The notes under the pieces are model-generated. The model ran no database searches. It was not told the DNA's origin and worked only from the letters and a program-made list of their open reading frames with translations. Shown one piece after another: positions 17,881 through 26,339 of a stretch of DNA of 64,000 nucleotides; position 1 is the first letter of the stretch; every line of letters starts with the position of its first letter. This DNA comes from Hyphomicrobiales bacterium (GTDB lineage Bacteria; Pseudomonadota; Alphaproteobacteria; Rhizobiales; Devosiaceae): contig JAIYDI010000014.1 of the NCBI GenBank assembly GCA_027487555.1, positions 1 to 64,000 of the forward strand, given 5' to 3'. The translations under genes were made by a program, and so were the position numbers.

Positions 17881-17899
17881 GATAGAGGTGGCGTTTGTC

Positions 17900-18904
17900 T
17901 TACTTTACGAGGTCTTTGCCAACTCCCTGGCAAACGAGGTCGGTGGTGTAGGCCTGCGTGATGTCGATGCCGTCGGCGAAGAGGCCGACGGCCTTCATCT
18001 GCTCGTAAAAGCCGGTCCAGCGGTCGGCGGTCATGCAGCCGATGCCCTTGTCTACGGCGTCGCCCGAAACGACGATGCCCAGTTCCTTCATCTTGGCGAT
18101 GCCGAAGGCGATCTGCTCATCGGACATATCCGGATTGTCGGTCTTGATCAGCGCGTTGGCAGCGGCGTTGTCACCGTAGAGGTAGTTGTACCAGCCGATG
18201 ATCGACGCCTCGACGAAGCGCTTGGCGACGTCCTTGTTGGCCTCGTACCAGGGCTTCATCACTTCGATGGTGGTCGAGTAGGGGGCAAAGCCGTTGTCGG
18301 CGAGCAGGAATTCCTTCGGCTTGAAGCCGGCTTGCTTCTCGATCTCCAGCGGCTCGGACGTCACATAGCCCTGCTGGATCGACATCTTGTCGGCGATGAA
18401 CGGCGCCGGGTTGAAGGTGTAGGGCTCGAACTTCTCGTCGGTGAACGCCGGGTAGGCCGACTTCATCCACGAGAAGTACGAGATGAACCCGTCCTTGGAG
18501 AGAATGTACTTGGAGGCCCCGGCAAGGTCCTCGAACTTCTCGAAGCCGGCATCCGGATGGGCCAGCAGCACCTGCGGGTCCTTCTGGAACACCGAGGCGA
18601 GGGTGAGGGTCGGGATGCCTTCCTTCACCGCGTCGATCGCGGTGGTCATGCCGCCCATGTAGAAATCGATCTGGCCACCGATCAGCAGCGAGCGGTTGGC
18701 GCCCTGCGGGCCACCCTGGCGGATGGTCACCTCGAGGCCGTACTTGGCATAGGTGCCGTCGGCAACGGCCTGGTAGAAGCCACCATGCTCGGCCTGCGCC
18801 AGCCAGTTGGTGCCGTAGCTCACCTTGTCGAGCGCGAAGGCGCCGGACGCGCCCATGGCCGCAAGCATCACACCCACGCCCAGCAGCTTGTTGAAGTCGA
18901 CCAT
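17900..18904 (-). CDS. NMT1/THI5-like ABC transporter substrate-binding protein
   Basis: A 334-residue periplasmic solute-binding protein. Signal peptide residues 1-24 (LLGVGVMLAAMGASGAFA), then DKVSYGTNWLAQAEHGGFYQAVADG, TYAKYGLEVTIRQGGPQGAN and DFYMGGMTTAIDA, the hallmarks of the NMT1/THI5 (SsuA-like) family whose ligands include pyrimidines, thiamine precursors, riboflavin, sulfonates and purines. Start ATG 18904 is preceded by AGGGAG; an upstream extension to 18991 has no signal-peptide character. First gene of the six-gene catabolic operon, divergent from ridA-like 19135. The ligand is unknown. Confidence 0.92.
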   Translation of the reverse strand: MVDFNKLLGVGVMLAAMGASGAFALDKVSYGTNWLAQAEHGGFYQAVADGTYAKYGLEVTIRQGGPQGANRSLLIGGQIDFYMGGMTTAIDAVKEGIPTLTLASVFQKDPQVLLAHPDAGFEKFEDLAGASKYILSKDGFISYFSWMKSAYPAFTDEKFEPYTFNPAPFIADKMSIQQGYVTSEPLEIEKQAGFKPKEFLLADNGFAPYSTTIEVMKPWYEANKDVAKRFVEASIIGWYNYLYGDNAAANALIKTDNPDMSDEQIAFGIAKMKELGIVVSGDAVDKGIGCMTADRWTGFYEQMKAVGLFADGIDITQAYTTDLVCQGVGKDLVK

Positions 18905-19134
18905 TTCAGTCTCCCTGTTGTGGTCCTTTCCGGATGAACCCCGCACCCGGTTCGGGTCAGACCCATATGCCAAGACGGGCATCGACCCCATTCATTCCGC
19001 GCCCGCACGCAAAAGGAAAGCCCAAAAATGCATCACTTTTCTCGTTGCTGACAAATTGTGCAAGGTGCGCAGCAATTGGACTTTCGCCAGTCACGCAAAC
19101 GGATTAGCTGTAGAGCGAAACCGGATGGTAGCCC
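18905..19134. promoter_or_regulatory. Divergent control region of the catabolic locus
   Basis: This 230-bp gap separates the binding-protein operon from the ridA/creatininase pair and must hold both promoters. An imperfect palindrome at 19054-19077 (AATTGTGC, 7 bp, GCAGCAATT) could be an operator. The minus-strand leader close to the ATG contains a small hairpin, ACCCG-AAC-CGGGT near 18944-18960. A xanthine-sensing (NMT1-motif) riboswitch is possible because that RNA class precedes NMT1-family genes in alphaproteobacteria, but I cannot confirm it by eye. Confidence 0.4.
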
Positions 19135-19524
19135 ATGCACGAACCGTTGTCCCCCAGCTCAATACATCCGCCCTTCGCGCCCTACAGCCACGGAGTGCTT
19201 GTTCCGCCCGGCCAGAGGCTCATCTTCTGCTCCGGCCAGCTGGGTATCGCCAAGGACGGTACCGTGCCGAAAGACTGCAGTTTGCAGACCGAACTCATCT
19301 TCCAGAACATAGCGGCGGTTCTCGCAGAGGCAGGAATGGACCTTTCGAACATTGTTCGGATCAACGCGTACGTGGCGGGGCGCGAACACCTCGGCGCCTA
19401 CATGGAAGTTCGAAACCGGCTGTTCGCCGATCCACTGCCTGCCTCGACGCTAATGATCGTTTCAGGCTTTGCCCGCCCGGACTTCGTCGTCGAGATCGAG
19501 GTCATCGCGGCTGGTCCTGCCTGA
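19135..19524 (+). CDS. RidA (YjgF/YER057c/UK114) family protein
   Basis: A 129-residue Rid-family protein. Family strings: APYSHGVLVPPGQRLIFCSGQLG, QTELIFQNIAAVLAEAGMDLSNIVR and INAYVAGREHL. RidA proper hydrolyses reactive enamines/imines using an Arg in a PARxxVEV segment; here that stretch reads LPASTLMIV with no Arg at the position, so this is probably a different Rid subgroup (like the pathway-associated RutC group) and not a general 2-aminoacrylate deaminase. It is 24 bp upstream of the creatininase-family gene and divergent from the uptake operon. Start ATG 19135 was chosen because conservation begins within 15 residues. Confidence 0.88.
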   Translation: MHEPLSPSSIHPPFAPYSHGVLVPPGQRLIFCSGQLGIAKDGTVPKDCSLQTELIFQNIAAVLAEAGMDLSNIVRINAYVAGREHLGAYMEVRNRLFADPLPASTLMIVSGFARPDFVVEIEVIAAGPA

Positions 19525-19548
19525 CCAATCGACCAAGAGGATACGACG

Positions 19549-20346
19549 ATGAGCGCCCGAAAGATCTGGTGGAATGACTTTTCCGCCATGGAATTCAAGA
19601 ACCTCGACCCGATGAAGACCATCGCAATCCTGCCGGTGGCGGCGGTTGAACAGCATGGGCCCCACCTGCCTGTCGGGACCGACACGATCATCAATCAGGG
19701 GCATCTTGACCTCCTGGTCAAGCGGGCGCCGGCGGATCTCGATATCCGCATCCTGCCGGTACAGGCGATCGGAAAGTCGAACGAACACATTTGGCAGGTG
19801 GGCACAATCAGCCACAATGCCAACAACCTGATTGATGCGTGGCTACAAATCGGGCTGGAAGTGGCGCGCTCGGGGATCAAGAAGCTTGTGTTCGTCAACT
19901 CGCATGGCGGCAATGTCGCCATCATCGAGATCGTGGCGCGCGAATTGCGGGTTCGCGCCCACATGCTGGCTGTCAAGACCGGCTGGGGCGCCTTCGGCGA
20001 CAAGTCGCTCTTTTCGGATATCGAGAACCGCTATGGCATCCACGGCGGCGATGCCGAGACCTCGCTTGTCATGCATTTTCGGCCCGAACTGATCAACCAC
20101 CAGCACCTGCAGAACTACCCCTCGGTCGAGCAGCGCGATGAGCAGATGTACAAGCACCTGCGTCCGATCGGCTCGCCCACGACTTATGCCTGGATCGCGG
20201 AAGACATCAATTCGCTGGGAGCGGCGGGCGAAGCGCATCTCGGTACACCTGAAAAGGGCGCGGCTTATGCCGAGAGCGCAGTCGCGGGCTTCATCGAGAT
20301 GCTGCGGGAAGTCGAGCGTAGCCCGCTGCCTGGCAGGCGGGACTGA
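19549..20346 (+). CDS. Creatininase family amidohydrolase
   Basis: A 265-residue metal-dependent amidohydrolase of the creatininase family, which includes creatininase, the FAPy deformylase ArfB and the mycofactocin peptidase MftE. Metal ligands fit the family: VEQHGPHLPVGTDT gives Glu, His and Asp, FVNSHGGNV gives His, and GGDAETSLVMHF gives Glu. The reaction is hydrolysis of a cyclic amide or formamide; the substrate is not assignable. It follows the Rid-family gene by 24 bp with an AGAGGA ribosome-binding site and is convergent with yejA. Genomic context suggests it acts in the same pathway as the divergent operon. Confidence 0.9.
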   Translation: MSARKIWWNDFSAMEFKNLDPMKTIAILPVAAVEQHGPHLPVGTDTIINQGHLDLLVKRAPADLDIRILPVQAIGKSNEHIWQVGTISHNANNLIDAWLQIGLEVARSGIKKLVFVNSHGGNVAIIEIVARELRVRAHMLAVKTGWGAFGDKSLFSDIENRYGIHGGDAETSLVMHFRPELINHQHLQNYPSVEQRDEQMYKHLRPIGSPTTYAWIAEDINSLGAAGEAHLGTPEKGAAYAESAVAGFIEMLREVERSPLPGRRD

Positions 20347-20382
20347 CAGGAGCCCCCTCAGTCCCGGATTTGGTCGGAGCCC

Positions 20383-22233
20383 TCAGTTGGATGGGGCGCC
20401 AGTCTTTGTGGCCTTGGCTTCGTCGTACCACCAGCTATTGGGGAAGCCGATCGAGTATTCCGGCAGCTTGTCCGGGTGGCTGAAGCGATCCCACCGAGCG
20501 ATGCGTGCTTTCCTGAGCGTATAGGACGGTACGAGGTAGTGATGCGCCAGAAGCACCCGGTCGAGCGCATGCGTGGCTGCGACCAGAGTGTCACGATCGG
20601 GCGCAAAGATGATCTTGTCGATCAGCGCATCGATGCCCTTGTCGGCGATGCCAGCATAGTTGCGGCTGTCTTCCTGGGTAGCCGAAGCAGAGCCCCAGAA
20701 ATCGCGCTGCTCGTTGCCAGGCGAGAGTGACTGGGCCCAGCCGGTATAGATCATGTCGAACTGCCGCTTTTGAACCCGCTCTATGTACTGCGCCGAATCG
20801 ACCGTGCGGATCGTGGCCGCGATGCCGATCTTCTTGAGATTGTTGACGAAGCTTGTGGCGATAGGCTCGAGAGTCGGTCCGTTGAGTAGAATCTCGAACT
20901 GCACCGGCTGACCCTTGGGATCGAGCAACTGGTTGCCGGACAGCTTGTAGCCAGCCGCGTTCAGCAGATCGACAGACGCCTTAAGGTTGGCGCGCAGCTT
21001 CTGCGGATCACCGTTGACCGGATTTGCAAACGGCGTTGTGAAAACCGAACTGGGGACAAGGTCCTTCACCGAGTTCAGGATCTCGAGTTCCTCGCCCTGT
21101 GGCAGGCCGGAAGAGGCTAGCAGCGTCCCATAGAAGAAGGAATTGATGCGCTCGTACTGGCCGAAGAACCTGAGCTTGTCGAGCTCTTCGAAATCGAAGG
21201 CGGCGTTCATTGCCTGGCGGAGGGCCGGATCCTGGAACATGGGCAGGCGCAGGTTCGGCACGAAACCAACCATGATGCCAGAGCTGCGATAGGGGTTGTC
21301 GAAGGTTTCTTTGATGACTCGGCCGTCGGTGATGGCGGGGAAGTCGTAGCCCTGTTGCCAGCGGAGTGCGAGATTTTCGTTCCACCAGTCGAACGTATCG
21401 GCCTTGAAGGCCTCGAACTGGGCAGTGGTATCGGCGAAATACTCATAACGGATGGCGTCGAAATTGTTCTGCCCGACAGCAAAGCCTTCGTCCTTGGCCC
21501 AATAGTCCGGTACGCGCTCATAAGTGATCGAGCGGCCCGCTTCGAAGCTCTTGATGCGGTAGGGACCGGAGCCAAGTGGCGGCTCGAGCGTACTCTTGCC
21601 GATGTCGCGCTTATCGCCGCTGGCATCGGTACCTTCCCACCAGTGTTGCGGCAGGACCAGCAGTTGCCCCATGATCTTGGGAAGTTCACGATTGCCGGTC
21701 TGATCGAAGGTGAAAGTGACCTCGCCGGGCGCTGCAACTTCTCCCTTCACCACGTTTGCATAGTAGTTGGCCATGCTCGGAGAGAGCTCCTTGGCCTTCA
21801 TGAAGGACCAGACCACGTCCTCGGCTGTCACTGGCGTGCCGTCCTGCCACTTGGCGCGCGGGTTCATCCGGAAGGTGACGGAGGAATAGTCAGCCGGGTA
21901 GCTTGAGGCCTCGGCCAATGCTCCGTATTCGGTCGAAACCTCATCCTCGGAATTGGTGGTCAGAGTTTCGAAGACAAGGCCGAGGCCCGATGCGGGTTCC
22001 CCCTGTGGCAACAGTGGGTTGAAGGTATCAAAGCCGCCCATGTCGCTGAGGCGCACAGTGCCGCCCTTGGGCGCATCCGGGTTGACATAGTCGAAGTGCT
22101 TGAAGCCCGGCGGATATTTCGGCTCGCTGGTCAGCGACGTGGCATGATGCCAGGTGCGGTCTTCAGCAAAGCTCGGAACCACGAGCGGGGTTGCTGCGAG
22201 AGCGAATGCTAAGGCGAGGGCAGGAAAGCGCAT
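20383..22233 (-). CDS. yejA: YejA-type peptide/microcin C ABC transporter substrate-binding protein
   Basis: A 616-residue SBP_bac_5 extracellular solute-binding protein. N-terminal signal peptide (FPALALAFALAATPLVVPSFA), then LTSEPKYPPGFKHFDYVNPDAPKGGTVRLS, the characteristic opening of YejA-like proteins, and WQDGTPVTAEDVVWSF. YejABEF takes up oligopeptides and microcin C-type heptapeptide-nucleotides. GAGGAGG lies about 10 bp before the ATG. In E. coli yejA comes first, whereas here it is the last gene of yejB-E-F-A, 13 bp after yejF. Confidence 0.93.
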   Translation of the reverse strand: MRFPALALAFALAATPLVVPSFAEDRTWHHATSLTSEPKYPPGFKHFDYVNPDAPKGGTVRLSDMGGFDTFNPLLPQGEPASGLGLVFETLTTNSEDEVSTEYGALAEASSYPADYSSVTFRMNPRAKWQDGTPVTAEDVVWSFMKAKELSPSMANYYANVVKGEVAAPGEVTFTFDQTGNRELPKIMGQLLVLPQHWWEGTDASGDKRDIGKSTLEPPLGSGPYRIKSFEAGRSITYERVPDYWAKDEGFAVGQNNFDAIRYEYFADTTAQFEAFKADTFDWWNENLALRWQQGYDFPAITDGRVIKETFDNPYRSSGIMVGFVPNLRLPMFQDPALRQAMNAAFDFEELDKLRFFGQYERINSFFYGTLLASSGLPQGEELEILNSVKDLVPSSVFTTPFANPVNGDPQKLRANLKASVDLLNAAGYKLSGNQLLDPKGQPVQFEILLNGPTLEPIATSFVNNLKKIGIAATIRTVDSAQYIERVQKRQFDMIYTGWAQSLSPGNEQRDFWGSASATQEDSRNYAGIADKGIDALIDKIIFAPDRDTLVAATHALDRVLLAHHYLVPSYTLRKARIARWDRFSHPDKLPEYSIGFPNSWWYDEAKATKTGAPSN

Positions 22234-22246
22234 CGTGTGATCCTCC

Positions 22247-23878
22247 TCAGGGGGATGGGACGGATGGGGCGGAGAAGGCAGCGGACCCGAAGGCCGATAT
22301 TAGCAGTTCACGCGTGTAAGCGGCGCGCGGTGCGGCGAAGACCTCCGCGGCTGGGCCGGTCTCAACCACTTTGCCGTGCTGCATGACGAGCACTTGGCTG
22401 GAGAGCGCTCGGACCACTCGAAGGTCGTGCGAAATGAAGATGTAGCTGAGGCTGCGACGCTGTTGCACTGAGCGCAAAAGGTCAACGATCTGCGCCTGGA
22501 TGGACATGTCGAGCGCCGAGGTCGGCTCGTCGAGCACCAGCAATTTTGGTTCGAGCACAAGCGCGCGGGCGATGGAAACGCGCTGGCGCTGTCCGCCGGA
22601 AAACTCGTGCGGGTAGCGGTGCCCCATTTCGGGTTCGAGCCCGACTTCGCTAAGCACGGCGGCGATCCTCCGCGCCCGCTCCTCGGCGGAGTATTCGCGC
22701 CGATGCACGGACAGGCCCTCACCAACGATCTCGGAAACCGACATGCGCGGGCTCAATGAGCCGAACGGATCCTGGAAGACGATCTGCATGTCCCGGCGGA
22801 TCGGTCGCAGCGCGCTCTTGCTCAGCCGGTCGATGCGTTGGCCGGAAAAGCCGATCTCGCCCGTAGACGAAACGAGGCGGAGGAGCGCACGGCCGAGCGT
22901 GGTCTTGCCGGACCCGGATTCGCCAACAATGCCCAGCGTTTCCCCGGCGCGGAGCGTCAGCGAGATGTCGTCCACCGCCTTGATATGGCCAATGGTGCGT
23001 CGGACGAGACCGCGCTTGATTGGAAACCAGACCTTGAGGTGGTTCGCCGAGAGCACGATCGGGGCGTCGGGAGCGGGAACCGGCGGATCGCCCTTGGGCT
23101 CCGCGGCCAGCAGTTTCTGCGTATAGGGATGCTCCGGTGCGCCGAGGACGCGGTCAGTCGGACCTTGCTCAACGATCAGCCCCTCGTGCATGACGAGAAC
23201 ACGGTCGGCGACCTGCCGGACGATGTGCAGGTCGTGCGTGATGAACAGCAGCGCCATGCCGCGATCGCGCTGCAGCTTCCTTAAAAGCGCGAGGATTTGC
23301 GCCTGCACGGTGACATCGAGCGCGGTCGTGGGCTCGTCGGCGATGAGTAACTTGGGTGCGTTTGCGAGCGCCATGGCGATCATGACGCGCTGCCGCTGCC
23401 CGCCTGACAATTGGTGCGGGAAATCCTCGAGCCGCGATGCCGGGTCAGTGATGCCGACTTCCTCAAGCAGGCCGATGGCCGTCTGCCGGGCGGCGGCCTG
23501 CCCAAGCCCGCGATGGAGGATCAGCGTCTCGGCGATCTGCCGGCCGACACTATGGAGCGGGTTGAGCGAACTCATCGGTTCCTGGAAGATCATGCCGATA
23601 TCGTTGCCGCGCACGCCACGCAGCGCGCGCTCCGGGAGGCTGAGGAGATCCTTGCCCTCGAACAACACCTGCCCGCCAGCGTGAAAGGCGATCGGATAGG
23701 GCAGGAGCTTCAACACGGAAAGCGCCGTGGCGGACTTGCCCGAGCCGCTCTCGCCGACGATGGCGACGGTTTCGCCCCGCCCGACCTCGAAGGAAATCCC
23801 GCGCACGGCTTCGACCTGGCGCTGACCAAGGTCGAATCCGACCTGAAGATCGCGGACGGAAAGCAGCGGACCGGTCAT
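22247..23878 (-). CDS. yejF: YejF-type dual ABC ATPase
   Basis: A 543-residue ATPase with two fused nucleotide-binding domains. Domain 1 has Walker A GESGSGKSAT, signature QLSGGQRQRVMIAMAL and Walker B LLIADEPTTALD. Domain 2 has GESGSGKTTL, FSGGQRQRVSIARAL and LLVLDEPTSALD. An oligopeptide-transporter extension (EHPYTQKLL) follows domain 1. The true start is the Met of MTGPLLSV at 23878, whose ATGA overlaps the yejE stop; the long in-frame extension toward 24358 is antisense-type noise within yejE. It powers the YejB/YejE permease. Confidence 0.94.
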   Translation of the reverse strand: MTGPLLSVRDLQVGFDLGQRQVEAVRGISFEVGRGETVAIVGESGSGKSATALSVLKLLPYPIAFHAGGQVLFEGKDLLSLPERALRGVRGNDIGMIFQEPMSSLNPLHSVGRQIAETLILHRGLGQAAARQTAIGLLEEVGITDPASRLEDFPHQLSGGQRQRVMIAMALANAPKLLIADEPTTALDVTVQAQILALLRKLQRDRGMALLFITHDLHIVRQVADRVLVMHEGLIVEQGPTDRVLGAPEHPYTQKLLAAEPKGDPPVPAPDAPIVLSANHLKVWFPIKRGLVRRTIGHIKAVDDISLTLRAGETLGIVGESGSGKTTLGRALLRLVSSTGEIGFSGQRIDRLSKSALRPIRRDMQIVFQDPFGSLSPRMSVSEIVGEGLSVHRREYSAEERARRIAAVLSEVGLEPEMGHRYPHEFSGGQRQRVSIARALVLEPKLLVLDEPTSALDMSIQAQIVDLLRSVQQRRSLSYIFISHDLRVVRALSSQVLVMQHGKVVETGPAAEVFAAPRAAYTRELLISAFGSAAFSAPSVPSP

Positions 23879-24999
23879 TTGAGGATCCGCCGCGGGTCGA
23901 AGGCATCGCGCACCGCCTCGCCGATGAACACAAGCAGCGTCAGGATGATGGACAATACCGCAAAGCCGGTAATGCCGAGCCAGGGCGCGTAGATGTTGTC
24001 CTTGCCCTGTGACAGCAGTTCGCCCAGCGACGGCGAACCGGCCGGCAGGCCGAAGCCGAGGAAATCGAGCGCGGTCAGCGTTGTCACCGAGCCGGAGATG
24101 ATGAACGGCATGAACGTCAGCGTCGCGACCATGGCATTGGGCAACATGTGCCGGACCATGATCGTCAGATCGGAAACCCCCAGCGCCCGCGCGGCGGCGA
24201 CATACTCGAAATTGCGGGCTCGCAGGAATTCTGCCCGCACGATGCCGACAAGCGCGGTCCAAGAGAACAGCAGCAATATGCCAAGCAGCGACCAGAAGCT
24301 CGGCGCGATGATGCTGGAAATGATCAGCAGCAGGTAGAGCGCGGGCAGCGCCGTCCATATTTCAATGGCGCGCTGGGCGATCAGATCAAGCCAGCCACCG
24401 AAATAGCCCTGCAATCCGCCGGCGACGATGCCAATCACCGAGGAGATCGCCGCCAGGGTAAAGCCGAACAGTACCGAGACCCGGAAACCGTAGATGAGCC
24501 GGGCAAGCACATCGCGGCCCTGGTCATCGGTGCCGAGCCAATGCCAGTTGCCGATGGTGCAGGCGGGATCGGAGACGCCTTGCGGATAGGCGCCGCAGCG
24601 TTGCTCATTGGTCTGCATCAGTGCAGGGGGGGACGGCGCCGGAACGGCGAGGGATTCGTCGGCGGCGGTATAGCCGTAACGTATGGGCGGCCAGACCATC
24701 CAGCCGTGGGCGTTGACCTCGTCGGCGATGACCGGATCGCGCCAGGCTGTTTCGGCGAGGAAGCCGCCGAACTTGGCTTCCGGATAGTTGACCAGCGCCG
24801 GAACCAGCAACTCGCCCTTGTACATGGCGAGGATGGGGCGGTCGTTGGCGATGAACTCGGCGCCCAGCGTCAGAACGAACAGTACCGCAAAGATCCAGAA
24901 GCTCCAGAGCCCGCGCCGATTGGCCTTGAATACGGCGAGGCGGCGCTGATTGATCGGCGACAGCCGGCTTGTACGGGAAGAAGCGAGGGCTGCGATCAA
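23875..24999 (-). CDS. yejE: YejE-type ABC transporter permease
   Basis: A 374-residue inner-membrane permease. It closely follows E. coli YejE in order: SRLSPINQRRLAVFKANRRG, LWSFWIF, PIRYG, WLGTDDQGRDVLARLIYGFR, VVRAEFLR-like IVRAEFLRARNFEYVAAARALG, LPNAMVATLTFMPF, LDFLGFGLPAGSPSLGELL and EAVRDAFDPRRI. About six transmembrane helices. The start is inferred as TTG 24999, because its TTGA overlaps the yejB stop by 4 bp, as at the other junction (ATGA with yejF) of this operon; the in-frame ATG at 25047 lies inside yejB. Confidence 0.92.
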   Translation of the reverse strand: MIAALASSRTSRLSPINQRRLAVFKANRRGLWSFWIFAVLFVLTLGAEFIANDRPILAMYKGELLVPALVNYPEAKFGGFLAETAWRDPVIADEVNAHGWMVWPPIRYGYTAADESLAVPAPSPPALMQTNEQRCGAYPQGVSDPACTIGNWHWLGTDDQGRDVLARLIYGFRVSVLFGFTLAAISSVIGIVAGGLQGYFGGWLDLIAQRAIEIWTALPALYLLLIISSIIAPSFWSLLGILLLFSWTALVGIVRAEFLRARNFEYVAAARALGVSDLTIMVRHMLPNAMVATLTFMPFIISGSVTTLTALDFLGFGLPAGSPSLGELLSQGKDNIYAPWLGITGFAVLSIILTLLVFIGEAVRDAFDPRRILK

Positions 25000-26123
25000 T
25001 TGCTGCGCGCCTCGAAATCGATGCGCGGATCGACCCACATGTAGCAAAGGTCGGATATCAACCCGACAACCAGCCCAAGGAGCGAGAAGATGTAGAGAGT
25101 GGCAAAGACAACGGGATAGTCGCGGCTGGTGATCGATTCGAGGCCGAGGCGTCCGAGGCCATCGAGCGAGAAGATGTTTTCGATCAGCAGCGAGCCGCCA
25201 AAAAACGCCGCGATGAACGCAGCGGGGAAACCTGCGATAACCAGCAGCATGGCGTTGCGGAACACATGCCGGTAGAGCACCTGGTTTTCGTTCAGCCCCT
25301 TGGCGCGCGCGGTGACGACATATTGCTTGCGGATTTCCTCGACGAAGGAGTTCTTGGTGAGGAGCGTGATGGTGGCAAATCCACCCGCCGCCATGGCGGT
25401 GATGGGAAGCACCATGTGCCAGAGATAATCGAGCACCTGATCATACCACGGCATGTCGATCCATCCCGACGAGGTCAGGCCGCGGAGCGGAAAGAAGTTC
25501 CAGTAGCTGCCGCCCGCGAAGAGCACGATCAGCAGCACCGCGAGCAGGAAGCCCGGGATGGCATAGCCGATGATCACCAGCGTCGAGGTCCAGACATCGA
25601 AGCGGCTGCCGTCGCGGATGGCCTTGGCGATACCGAGCGGGATCGAGACGCCATAGCCGAGCACCAGCATCCACATGCCGAGCGAAATGGAGACCGGCAG
25701 CTTCTCCTTGATGAGGTCGATGACGGAGATGTCGCGGAAATAGGACTGGCCGAAATCGAAGCGCAGGTAGTTGCCCATCATGGTGAGGAAGCGCTCGAAC
25801 GGCGGCTTGTCGAAGCCGAACTGCACCTTGATGCGCTCGATGATTTCGGGACGGAGACCCTGCGCGCCGCGATAGGCCGAGTTGCCCGCGCCAGCGGTCG
25901 ATGCGGTGCCGTCGGTGGCAACCAACTGGCCCTGGCCGGCAAAATCACCGCCCTCGTCGCCGCTCACCGAAGCGGAGGCCGAGACGTTCTGCCCACTCAA
26001 CTGCGCGATCATCTGTTCCACCGGGCCGCCCGGTGCGAACTGCGTGATCACGAACGAGACGACCATGATGCCGATCAGCGTCGGGATCATCAGCAGGATG
26101 CGTCTCAGGACATAGGCACCCAA
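24996..26123 (-). CDS. yejB: YejB-type ABC transporter permease
   Basis: A 375-residue permease starting MGAYVLRRILLMIPTLIGI, nearly the YejB N terminus, with TTG as the start codon (26123) and GGAGA about 6 bp upstream. Distinctive strings: FAPGGPVEQMIAQLSG, FGQSYFRD, YAIPGFLLAVLLIVLFAGGS, YVVTARAKGLNENQVLYRHVFRNAMLL and LIENIFSLDGLGRLGLESI. The central periplasmic segment is Gly/Ser-rich. It heads the yejB-E-F-A operon. The 216 bp upstream (26124-26339) show no gene. Confidence 0.93.
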   Translation of the reverse strand: MGAYVLRRILLMIPTLIGIMVVSFVITQFAPGGPVEQMIAQLSGQNVSASASVSGDEGGDFAGQGQLVATDGTASTAGAGNSAYRGAQGLRPEIIERIKVQFGFDKPPFERFLTMMGNYLRFDFGQSYFRDISVIDLIKEKLPVSISLGMWMLVLGYGVSIPLGIAKAIRDGSRFDVWTSTLVIIGYAIPGFLLAVLLIVLFAGGSYWNFFPLRGLTSSGWIDMPWYDQVLDYLWHMVLPITAMAAGGFATITLLTKNSFVEEIRKQYVVTARAKGLNENQVLYRHVFRNAMLLVIAGFPAAFIAAFFGGSLLIENIFSLDGLGRLGLESITSRDYPVVFATLYIFSLLGLVVGLISDLCYMWVDPRIDFEARSN

Positions 26124-26339
26124 ACGGGTCTCCGGGGCTCAGGGAACCAAAAGATGAACGACAGATCAGCAGGTGCTGGTTGGTCGCAATTGTGGCAAAT
26201 CACAGCGACTTGAACAAAAGGCCTCCTGGGCAGGTGCGCCCACCGGCGCGGAGGCGGATAGCTCCCGCGCCAGTCAGCCATTATGCACCCATCTTGAGGG
26301 GGAGGGCACAAGTTTTACCGCCAGCGGCTCGGCAGGCGG

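Noticed and set aside
12793..20346. Considered as a thiamine-precursor salvage (ThiXYZ-TenA) locus
   Set aside because: The binding protein family fits, but no TenA or thi gene is present, and the creatininase, Rid and FAD-oxidase genes point to degradation.
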